Of a stretch of 64,000 nucleotides of DNA, positions 26,712 through 34,312 are shown one piece after another; the first letter of the stretch is position 1; each line of letters begins with the position of its first letter. The stretch is from CP2-2F sp034432555. GTDB taxonomy: Bacteria; Chloroflexota; Anaerolineae; Aggregatilineales; UBA2796. The stretch spans positions 62,001-126,000 of the forward strand of contig DAOUBW010000023.1 of the NCBI GenBank assembly GCA_034432555.1, given 5' to 3'. The notes beneath the pieces were generated by a model, which saw only the letters and a list, made by a program, of their open reading frames with translations, was not told where the DNA came from and did no database searches. A program made the position numbers and the translations under genes.

Positions 26712-27119
26712 ATGCTGCGCTTGAACCATTTGGCGATTGTGGTGGAAGATATTCAGCAAGCGCTCGCCTTCTGGCGCGATGGCTTAGGCTTGCCACTTGG
26801 CAAGTTGGAGCGCAACGCTGAGGAGGAAGTCGAGATCGCTTTCTTAACGCTTGAGTCAGGCGAGATCGAACTGTTAGCGCCAACCAACACCACCAGCGGT
26901 GTTGCCAAATACCTTGCCAAGCGCGGCGCGGGCTTGCACCATGTCTGCCTTGAGGTGACCGACCTTACGGTTGCCATGCAGCGCCTGCGCGATCACGGTG
27001 TGGAGCTGATCAACGACGCACCAAAGGTGAATGCCGAAGGCGTGCGCTACTGCTTCATTCATCCTAAAAGTGCGTTCGGCGTGTTGGTCGAGCTTTACGA
27101 ACTGCCACGCTCAGGCTGA
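26712..27119 (+). CDS. mce: Methylmalonyl-CoA epimerase (VOC family)
   Basis: Interconverts the (R) and (S) forms of methylmalonyl-CoA on the propionate/succinyl-CoA route. 135 residues, the family's usual size: two glyoxalase-type beta-alpha-beta-beta-beta modules, H6 in LNHLAIVVED, paired His in GAGLHHVCLEV, and the closing Glu in VLVELYEL as metal ligands; PLGKLERN, VKYLAKRGAG-like and GVELI signatures are epimerase-like. It begins 2 bp after the SDR stop. No mutase gene is in the window. Confidence 0.85.
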   Translation: MLRLNHLAIVVEDIQQALAFWRDGLGLPLGKLERNAEEEVEIAFLTLESGEIELLAPTNTTSGVAKYLAKRGAGLHHVCLEVTDLTVAMQRLRDHGVELINDAPKVNAEGVRYCFIHPKSAFGVLVELYELPRSG

Positions 27120-27136
27120 TCAGCACTCCGTCCAAA

Positions 27137-27155
27137 GGCGGAGATCAACTCCGCC
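27137..27155 (+). terminator. Hairpin after the epimerase gene
   Basis: Perfect 7-bp stem GGCGGAG/CTCCGCC with a 5-nt loop, 17 nt past the stop. No T run follows, so factor-independent termination is doubtful. The remaining gap to 27270 holds no other signal I can defend. Confidence 0.35.
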
Positions 27156-27279
27156 TTGCGGCGCGCTAAACTTCCGCACAGAGACTCAGCCCACACTCCA
27201 CGTCAGGGCCGATACATGGTGTGCGGTGTTCTGCTTTAATGATGAGCATTAAGGCAGAGCACTGGGGAGAATGGTTAAG

Positions 27280-28233
27280 ATGAGCGCACTTTCGAGCATT
27301 CGGCAAACGGGAAATGTGCCTAGCATGGGTAAAACCTTATCAAGGCGGGCGCAGGGGATAGCGTATCTGCGTGCAATGCACGGCACAACACAGTTACTGG
27401 GTGTGGCATGGCTGGGCGCTATGCTCTACCTTCTTGTTGCAGGCTATGCGATCTTTGGCTTGCTGTTGTTGGCGCTTGGTGTATTGATTGGCACACTGCT
27501 GACCTTGATCCTGACCGATGCGCCGCCCAAAGTTGGGCGCGTGGTGATGGGCGCCCCGCGCAACCGCATCCTGATGCAGCTTGCCGTCATCCTCGGCATT
27601 ATTATGGTGACGGGCTTTACGGCTAACAGCTATGTGCCGCTGTGGTCAGAGGCGGTGGACGTTTTTCGCGGCATGGGCAAGGCATATTTCAGCCCGCTGC
27701 TGGTCAATGATCCTGCCGCTGCCTTGGGCAACCCTGCCGCCTATTTCTTCATCCCAGCCCTGCTTTTGGTGCTGTTGGGCGCACGCTGGAGCGAACTCGG
27801 CATGGGCAGTGGTCACCGTGTTGGGCAGATGATGATCGTGTGGGGCGCGCTGCCTGCAACCCTGCTGTTCTTGGTGCTGTGGTCGGGCGCGGCGACTCCG
27901 CTGCTCTTGGCGCGCAGCCTGCTCACAGGCGCGCTGATCCAAGGTTTCGGGGCAGAGTTCCTCTTTCGCGGTGCGCTGCAAACACGCTTGCTGCGTCTGA
28001 TGAACATCCGTTGGGCGCTTGCCGTGCAAGCACTGCTGTTCGCGCTGTGGCACGTGCCAAGCAGCATCGCCGCACTGAATGGCAATCTATTGGCAGGCGC
28101 AGCCTTCGCCATCGCCCATTATGGTGTGCTAGGTGTGGCGCTAGGCGTGATTGCCCTTCGCACGCGCAGCCTGTGGGCAGGCACAGCCTTCGCCATCCTG
28201 ATCAGCGCACTAAGCTTGATCAGTGCTGCTTAA
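27280..28233 (+). CDS. CPBP-family (CAAX-protease-like) integral membrane protein
   Basis: 317 residues from the second ATG, which lies 10 nt after GGGGAG; the ATG at 27271 is too close to that site. About eight transmembrane helices. The C-terminal third carries the CPBP/ABI motifs: AEFLFRG and FALWHVPSS. The canonical first motif is EExxxR, but the first Glu is Ala here, so proteolytic activity may be altered while the fold is kept. In the family, roles include processing of membrane or bacteriocin-like peptides. It converges with the cyclase gene with a 4-bp overlap. Confidence 0.8.
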   Translation: MSALSSIRQTGNVPSMGKTLSRRAQGIAYLRAMHGTTQLLGVAWLGAMLYLLVAGYAIFGLLLLALGVLIGTLLTLILTDAPPKVGRVVMGAPRNRILMQLAVILGIIMVTGFTANSYVPLWSEAVDVFRGMGKAYFSPLLVNDPAAALGNPAAYFFIPALLLVLLGARWSELGMGSGHRVGQMMIVWGALPATLLFLVLWSGAATPLLLARSLLTGALIQGFGAEFLFRGALQTRLLRLMNIRWALAVQALLFALWHVPSSIAALNGNLLAGAAFAIAHYGVLGVALGVIALRTRSLWAGTAFAILISALSLISAA

Positions 28234-29789
28234 TCTGCCAGGTGCCCCTTCAGGGCAAAGATTGGCACCGGTGCCGCTTTGCCCTTGAGGGAAATAGCGC
28301 CAAGTGCTTCGCAGTCCATGCGCTCTTTGATCTCGCTGTAGACTGCCTCTGTCATCAAGATTTGGTTGCGCGCCGCCTTGCCCATCAGGCGCGCCGCCGT
28401 GTTGACTGTATCGCCCAAGATGTTGAACTCGCGGCGTCCACGCGGCTCGCCAATTTCTGCTGAAAAGACCGATCCACGCGCCAAACCGATTTGGCAATGC
28501 ACCGTGACCGCCTTGCCACCAACTAAAGGTGGCTGCAAGCGCGTGATTACATCCCGAATGGCAAGGGCAGCGTGCGCGGCACGCAGTGGATCATCGGTGT
28601 GTGCGTTGGGCGCACCAAACGCGATCATCATGTCCGAGCCGCTCAGATGGCAAGTCACCTTTTTCAGCACGCCGCCGCGTGCCTCTACCGCCGCGTTGAT
28701 CAAGCCGAACACACGCGAGAAGCTGGCAGCCAGATCGTCTTCCTCATGCGGCTGCACATGGTCGACCGATTCGGGCAAGCCGACCAGATTCACAAAGATC
28801 ACGGTTGGTTCGGGAAAATCAGGCGGAATTTGGCGGCGCGAAGCGTTTTCGACCAGCAAATTTAGCACGGCACGCGGCAAGTAACTTGCTAACGGCTCAA
28901 CCACGATCAGCACCTGATCAATCTCGCGCAGCAAGCCGCCCATGCTGCGATCCATCAGCAGCGCACGTGAAAGCCGCCTGCCGCCGGGCGAAAAGTCAAA
29001 GTCACCCAGCTCACGCGCTGTAAGGTCATCCACTGCCAGCATGTAGCCCGCCTGATCGTTCGGCTCAAAGCGGAACTCACCCTTGACGCGCTCATAGGCA
29101 GCTAAAGTCAGGTTGACTCGCCCAACCTTGCCGGCACCTTCTGCCTGTTTAGTGTGCGTCACCGCGCCGCCCAGCAGCACATGCTCCATGCGGAAAGGGG
29201 TGCCAATCTCGGCGGTGAAAAAGCGCCCTGAATGAATGCCGACGCGCATCCCAAGCGTGAACTTACCCTGTGGCAACGGCATATCGGTGAACTGCGCCAT
29301 GGCGCGCTGCATCCGCAAGCCCGCACGCACCGCCTGTGCGGCATCGTTTTGGCGAGCAGTCGTTGGGAATTGAACGAGCATGGCATCCCCAGTAAACTCT
29401 AGCAAGTTGCCGCCCGATTTGCCGACGATCTCGATCATCGTGCCGAAGTAGGCGTTGAGCGTTTTCAGGACGGTGCGCGCACCTGCCCGCCCAAAGCTGG
29501 CGTTTGCTTCCATCAGCGGCGTGAACCCGGCAAGGTCGGTGAACATGAGCGTGCCTTCTTGCCACACATGGCGCACTTCGCCCGGCTCCGGCAGCGTTTC
29601 GGAAACTTGGCGCGGCATATAATCATAGAGGATGCTTTGCAGCGTCCGCAGATGTTCAAAAACGCGCTCTAAGGTGGCTGGTGAAGGATCAACCCATGCC
29701 ATCGCGTAGAGGTCGGCGGGCAGCAAGTTTCGCAGCCGTGCCTCAAGCGCAGCGAATAAAGCGGTGGAAGGGTCATTTTTTTGTGGCAT
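28230..29789 (-). CDS. Tandem class III nucleotide cyclase-domain protein
   Basis: 519 residues with two cyclase homology domains and no membrane segment. Domain 1 (about 78-245): FTDLAGFT with metal D85, and GGNLLEFTGDAM with metal D135; Glu131 stands where many bacterial adenylate cyclases have Lys. Domain 2 (about 325-515): the first metal Asp is replaced by Asn in FVNLVGLP, but GSDMMIAFG and the late GDTVNTAARL segment are kept. This is like soluble adenylate cyclases, where one catalytic site forms between a competent and a degenerate domain. Product (cAMP or cGMP) cannot be fixed from sequence. Confidence 0.88.
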   Translation of the reverse strand: MPQKNDPSTALFAALEARLRNLLPADLYAMAWVDPSPATLERVFEHLRTLQSILYDYMPRQVSETLPEPGEVRHVWQEGTLMFTDLAGFTPLMEANASFGRAGARTVLKTLNAYFGTMIEIVGKSGGNLLEFTGDAMLVQFPTTARQNDAAQAVRAGLRMQRAMAQFTDMPLPQGKFTLGMRVGIHSGRFFTAEIGTPFRMEHVLLGGAVTHTKQAEGAGKVGRVNLTLAAYERVKGEFRFEPNDQAGYMLAVDDLTARELGDFDFSPGGRRLSRALLMDRSMGGLLREIDQVLIVVEPLASYLPRAVLNLLVENASRRQIPPDFPEPTVIFVNLVGLPESVDHVQPHEEDDLAASFSRVFGLINAAVEARGGVLKKVTCHLSGSDMMIAFGAPNAHTDDPLRAAHAALAIRDVITRLQPPLVGGKAVTVHCQIGLARGSVFSAEIGEPRGRREFNILGDTVNTAARLMGKAARNQILMTEAVYSEIKERMDCEALGAISLKGKAAPVPIFALKGHLAD

Positions 29790-29845
29790 AGTTACAGCTC
29801 ACTTATCACATCAATCACGTTGGACATGAAACGACTAAACACGCC

Positions 29846-32044
29846 ATGACGACATTTTCTGCACGCACACGGCTGCATTTACTAGCGCTCGCCTGCTACA
29901 GCACCTTAGCGTTCATCGTGCTGCACGCGCTTATCTTCCATAACGGCACGCACACTGCCGGCTACGACTATTTTAACTACCATTGGAATTTCTGGTTTTT
30001 GCGCTACCTCAGCCAAACGGCGGGCATTAACGCCTACCTGAACGATTTTGTGTTCTATCCTGCGCTCACCAATTATGGCTTCCATGCTTACGCTGCCTTT
30101 TGGTATCCGTTTTGGGCGCTGATCGAGCCGTTGGTTGGCACCCTGACCGCCTTCAACGTCATCATTTTTACCGCCTGCACCCTGAACGGCTACGCGCTCT
30201 TTGTGCTGCTGCGCCGTGAAGGCGTTGCGCCGAGTTTGGCGCTGATGGGTGGCATTGCCCTGCAAACGTTTCCGATTGCGCGTTATTGGTACTATAACAC
30301 GCATATCAACTTAATGAACTGGTTTTGGCTGCCGCTGCACCTCATTTTATGGCGTCAAACAGTCAGCGCCGCCCGCGCAGGGAGTATACCACGCCTAGCT
30401 TTTTGGGCAGCCGTGCAAGGGATTGCACTCTATGGCTTGGCGATGAGCGATCACCAATTCCCGATCTTTGCCGCGTTCTTGCTGGTGCCGTTCGGGCTGC
30501 TCAGCCTGTGGCAAGCACGGCGGACGCCGCCGCACCTGATCAGACTTGTGGCAGCCGCCATCTTGACGGTGAGCATTGCGATGGCGCTCTTGTGGTTCTA
30601 CGGCTATTTGCCATACGCCTTGCAATTTCGCGGCACACTGGCACCGGGCGATCCAGCCGGGCGTCCCGGTGTAGCGAATCACCTGTTCAGCATGGCAGAA
30701 ACGTGGTGGCTGTGGAACACGCCTTCGCTGGGCGCGTTTGTGATGTTGGCAGCCCTTGCTGCGCTGATCACCGCCCTCTTTGTGCGGCGTGTGCGCCGCA
30801 AACAGGATAGGCGCTGGCTATGGTTTTGGTTAGGCATTCCGCCCTTCCTGATTGCGCTTGGTGGCAGCTTGCAAATTGGCGATCTGAGCCTGCCAACGCC
30901 CTATCGTCTGCTGCACGCACTAACGGGTGGCATGTTCGGGATGCCGTGGCGGCTGGCGCCGATTTTCGTGATCGCGGCGGCTGTGTTTGCGGGAAAAGTC
31001 TTCACGCCGTTGTTGATGGGCAGGCGGCGCGCTCAGATCGCTTACCTTGTGGTCGCCTTCCTTGCCAATGCGTGGGCAATCCGCCTGTGGGAGACGGCGC
31101 CACTTGATCCCGTGCCGCCTGCCTACGCCTTCTATGCCGAAATCGGCGCAGAGCGCGGCGCACCTTACGATGATCTGATCGTGGTGGAAGTGCCGACTGG
31201 CGTGGCAACTGGAGAGGTCATCCTTGGCGATCCGCGTGCCACACAGTTACAGTGGTATGGCATTACGCACCAAAAACGCATGATCAACGGCTTCATCTCA
31301 CGGGCGCCCATCGAGCATTTTTTCTACATCGAAACGGGCGATCCGATGCTCAGTTGGTTGGGGCAGCGCGTGCCACTGGATGCACCTTTCGTGCAAATGC
31401 AGATGCGCGAGCGCATTTTGGGCTATCCAATCGGCTACTTTGTGGTGCATCAGGACTTGATCGGGCGTGAGAGCGCAGCACTCACCGAAATTTTCGACTT
31501 CTTCAACCGCGACCTGCGCGAACTGCTCTGCCCAGTGTGGGTGGAAGGCGCGGCGGTTGCTTACCGAACGGCAGCGCACCCTGATTGGGATGGCTGTCCG
31601 CAGCGCGTGCCGCCAGATGGCGTGATTGACTTGGGTGCCGCGGAGGATGTGCGCTTCATTGGGCGCGGCTGGCACTACGCCGAGATCATTGCAGGCATCA
31701 CGGCGCGCTGGACGGGCGCAGAGGCGGGCGCACGGCTCTATTTGCGCGTGCCTGAGCAGCGCGCTTACCAGATCACGCTTTCGGCGCAGGCGTTCGGGCA
31801 AGTTCGCCAGCTCAGCTTATTTGCGAACGGCGTACCACTGGAGGCGGTCAGTGTGCAGCCGGACAGTCTGGCGGAGTATACGTTCAGGCTGCCGCCTGAG
31901 GCACTGCCGTTTGAAGACGGCTACCTTGAACTGGCGCTTGCCTATGATGTGGGCGGGCAAGATGCGGCGCTAGGGCGGACGCTTGGTGTGTTAGTAGACT
32001 GGCTGCGCCTAACACCACTTGAAGAAATGGGCAATAGCGAGTAA
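29846..32044 (+). CDS. Polytopic membrane protein, GT-C glycosyltransferase-like
   Basis: 732 residues. About eleven transmembrane helices fill residues 10-420, with the first extracytoplasmic loop carrying acidic/aromatic residues (AGYDYFNYHWNFWF near 35-48), a usual place for the catalytic Asp of GT-C enzymes using lipid-linked sugars. The last 300 residues are a soluble, beta-rich extracytoplasmic domain. No family name can be assigned with certainty; transfer of sugars to a lipid or protein acceptor outside the membrane is inferred. No ribosome site is obvious. The next gene follows within 60 bp. Confidence 0.6.
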   Translation: MTTFSARTRLHLLALACYSTLAFIVLHALIFHNGTHTAGYDYFNYHWNFWFLRYLSQTAGINAYLNDFVFYPALTNYGFHAYAAFWYPFWALIEPLVGTLTAFNVIIFTACTLNGYALFVLLRREGVAPSLALMGGIALQTFPIARYWYYNTHINLMNWFWLPLHLILWRQTVSAARAGSIPRLAFWAAVQGIALYGLAMSDHQFPIFAAFLLVPFGLLSLWQARRTPPHLIRLVAAAILTVSIAMALLWFYGYLPYALQFRGTLAPGDPAGRPGVANHLFSMAETWWLWNTPSLGAFVMLAALAALITALFVRRVRRKQDRRWLWFWLGIPPFLIALGGSLQIGDLSLPTPYRLLHALTGGMFGMPWRLAPIFVIAAAVFAGKVFTPLLMGRRRAQIAYLVVAFLANAWAIRLWETAPLDPVPPAYAFYAEIGAERGAPYDDLIVVEVPTGVATGEVILGDPRATQLQWYGITHQKRMINGFISRAPIEHFFYIETGDPMLSWLGQRVPLDAPFVQMQMRERILGYPIGYFVVHQDLIGRESAALTEIFDFFNRDLRELLCPVWVEGAAVAYRTAAHPDWDGCPQRVPPDGVIDLGAAEDVRFIGRGWHYAEIIAGITARWTGAEAGARLYLRVPEQRAYQITLSAQAFGQVRQLSLFANGVPLEAVSVQPDSLAEYTFRLPPEALPFEDGYLELALAYDVGGQDAALGRTLGVLVDWLRLTPLEEMGNSE

Positions 32045-32103
32045 CTTTTTAGGTGGCAGTGCGTATTAAGGCTGTAGGGACATTCAAAAGGGAGAGTGTG
32101 AAT

Positions 32104-32475
32104 ATGATCCGTGCAAATCGCCCAACGCTCATCACAATCCTGAGCGCGTACTATGTCATCTGGGGCTTGGCAACCGCTGTCTGGAGTCTGTTGACAAGTG
32201 TGTTAGGCGTTGTGATGGTGTGTTTTGTGCCGGGCTTGTTGGCAGGCGGCATCTGGGGCTTGATTCAGGGCGTGATGAGCATCATCTTGGGTTTCTCGCT
32301 CTACTCAGGCAAAAACTGGACGCAGATTGTGGTCACGGTGTTAGCAGTCCTTGGGATTATCTCGGCGGTGCTGGGTGGTCTGGGTTTTGGGGCAATCATC
32401 AGCATTGTTATCAACGTGATTGTACTGCTCTACGTCAACTCGGATGAAGCGAAGCGCTTCTTTGCCACCAACTAA
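32104..32475 (+). CDS. Small four-helix membrane protein
   Basis: 123 residues from the ATG after GGGAGAG; the frame opens 17 codons earlier without a site. Almost entirely hydrophobic: helices near 8-32, 36-60, 68-90 and 92-112 with many Gly and Val/Ile, ending in a short basic tail. It resembles uncharacterised DUF-type small membrane proteins. A strong terminator follows. Confidence 0.7.
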   Translation: MIRANRPTLITILSAYYVIWGLATAVWSLLTSVLGVVMVCFVPGLLAGGIWGLIQGVMSIILGFSLYSGKNWTQIVVTVLAVLGIISAVLGGLGFGAIISIVINVIVLLYVNSDEAKRFFATN

Positions 32476-32499
32476 GCAGCATGGACAAGCAGTCTGTGA

Positions 32500-32523
32500 A
32501 GGGCGGTGCAGACCGCCCTTTTT
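32500..32523 (+). terminator. Rho-independent terminator
   Basis: AGGGCGGT, loop GCAG, ACCGCCCT and a run of five T, 25 bp after the stop of the small membrane protein. An 8-bp G+C stem with a T tail is a standard intrinsic terminator. Confidence 0.85.
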
Positions 32524-32604
32524 CGCGGTGCAAATCTTGCTCAGATCGGCTACACTTGCGCTACAATCACGCTGCATGGCAAGTGCTAAAGGAATGCAAA
32601 CCTT

Positions 32605-33558
32605 ATGACGCGACAAAAACGAACGACAGACGAGTTGCGTGAGCGCGCACTCGGTGCATTGGTGACGGATGCCTTCTTCACGTGGCCCAGCGCACTTGTT
32701 ATTGGCTTAACGATGATCGCCTTCTTTTCCGGTATTTCGCTTTTTGACGCCTTCCAGCCGTGGATGTGGTTAGTGATTGGCGCCATTTTAGAGGTAATCT
32801 ACTTGGTGGTGACGGTTAACGATCCGACGGCGCGCCGTCAAGCCATCAGCCGCATGTTGCAAGAAAAGTTCGACCCACGCGACATTCGGAATCTGCCCGC
32901 CCGCCAACGCCTGCAAAAAGCACTCGAATACAAACGCAGCATTGATGAGTTCATCGCCAAGCAAAGCGGCGCGATGCAGCTTGCGCTGCAAGATACCGCC
33001 AACGAAATTGAGGACTGGATCGAGCAGATTTACCTGCTTGGCAAGAGCATTGATAACTTTGAATCGAACGCCATTGTCGAGCGAGATCGCCGCGAAGTGC
33101 CAACCCAGCTCCGCAGCCTAGAGACGCGCCTCAAACTAGAGTCCGATCCGACGGTGAAGGCAGAATTGCAAGAAGCAATCGCTATCCGCAAGCGCCTGCT
33201 GGAAGATTTGGGTAAGGTTGCTAGTCTTGTAAAGCGCACTGAAATCAAGATGGACAACACGGTTGCCCAGCTTAGCTCGGTGCATACCAAACTTCAACAG
33301 ATGGCACACACCAAAGAGATGGACAGCACACGCGCCCGCCGCCTGAGCCAAGAAATTCACGATGAAGTTGCCGCCCTTGCCGATATTGTGGAAGCAATGG
33401 AAGATGTGTATAGCAGCAGTGCCGGCGGTGGCTACACCAGCGCGGTGGATAAGCTGAGCGCCCGCGTCGAGTCGGCTGATGCGCCAAGCGATGAAGGCGA
33501 ACTAGACAGCTTCCTTGCCGAGAATCAGGCACGCCGCCGTTCGGCGCGCAATGAGTAA
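32605..33558 (+). CDS. Two-TM protein with long coiled coil
   Basis: 317 residues, no recognised family. Two hydrophobic helices near 28-50 and 54-76 are followed by a charged, helical region of about 200 residues with heptad spacing (for example RRLSQEIHDEVAALADIVE), then a Ser/Gly-rich bend and a polar tail. Start ATG at 32605 in an otherwise featureless upstream. It could be a membrane-tethered scaffold. It converges with the 6-phosphogluconolactonase gene 3 bp away. Confidence 0.65.
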   Translation: MTRQKRTTDELRERALGALVTDAFFTWPSALVIGLTMIAFFSGISLFDAFQPWMWLVIGAILEVIYLVVTVNDPTARRQAISRMLQEKFDPRDIRNLPARQRLQKALEYKRSIDEFIAKQSGAMQLALQDTANEIEDWIEQIYLLGKSIDNFESNAIVERDRREVPTQLRSLETRLKLESDPTVKAELQEAIAIRKRLLEDLGKVASLVKRTEIKMDNTVAQLSSVHTKLQQMAHTKEMDSTRARRLSQEIHDEVAALADIVEAMEDVYSSSAGGGYTSAVDKLSARVESADAPSDEGELDSFLAENQARRRSARNE

Positions 33559-33561
33559 CGG

Positions 33562-34263
33562 CTATGCCTGCTCTAGCCCTGCGGCTGCCTCTGCATCTAC
33601 CAACCAATGCGCCGCGCTGATCAACTGCGCGGGATAGCGCTGCGGATCAGGTGCGCCATGCAGCACAGCCTTTAGCGCGACTGACTTGTTGGCGCCATTT
33701 ACCAAAAAGACTGTGTGGCGCGCTGTGTTGATGTAAGGCGCGCTGAGCGTCAGCCGCCACGCCTCAAGTTTTGGCACATAGTTCGCTACACAAGGGCGCG
33801 TTGTCTCGTCAAGTGCCGCCGTCTGAGGGAACAGTGAGGCAGTGTGGGCATCTTCGCCCATGCCGAGCAAGATCAGGTCAAGCCTTACTGCGGACAGCAA
33901 AGCGCTGTAGTTCGCCGCCGCCGTTTCGGGGTCAAGTTCACCCTGCATTCGGTGAATGTTCGCCGTTGGCACGCCTAGCGGCAGCAGCAGCGCCTCATGC
34001 ACCATGCGGTAGTTGCTCTGTGCATGATCAGGCGGCACGCAGCGCTCATCTGCCCAGTAGACTTGCACACGCGCCCAATCAAGGCGTGCGCGCCACTCTG
34101 GCAGCGCCAAGAGCGCATAGAGTGGCAGTGGCGTGCTGCCACCCGAAAGGGCTAGGCGAAAGACGCCACGCTCGGCGAGTGATTCTGTGCCAAGCCGCAC
34201 AGTGAGCGCTGCCGCTGCCCACGTCAGGTCGGCAAAATCACGGTAAACGGTAACCTCTGGCAT
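33562..34263 (-). CDS. pgl: 6-phosphogluconolactonase
   Basis: Hydrolyses 6-phosphogluconolactone in the oxidative pentose phosphate pathway. 233 residues, usual size. The family's SGGSTPLPLYALL phosphate-binding segment (about 39-51), VYWADERCVPPDHAQSNYRM and LLGMGEDAHTASLFP are all present. The ATG at 34263 has AAGGA 7 nt upstream; a GTG two codons earlier overlaps that site and is less likely. No glucose-6-phosphate dehydrogenase gene is adjacent. Confidence 0.93.
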   Translation of the reverse strand: MPEVTVYRDFADLTWAAAALTVRLGTESLAERGVFRLALSGGSTPLPLYALLALPEWRARLDWARVQVYWADERCVPPDHAQSNYRMVHEALLLPLGVPTANIHRMQGELDPETAAANYSALLSAVRLDLILLGMGEDAHTASLFPQTAALDETTRPCVANYVPKLEAWRLTLSAPYINTARHTVFLVNGANKSVALKAVLHGAPDPQRYPAQLISAAHWLVDAEAAAGLEQA

Positions 34264-34312
34264 GGACACATCCTTGAACAGTTACCAATGATACCACGTG
34301 ATTAACGCACGA

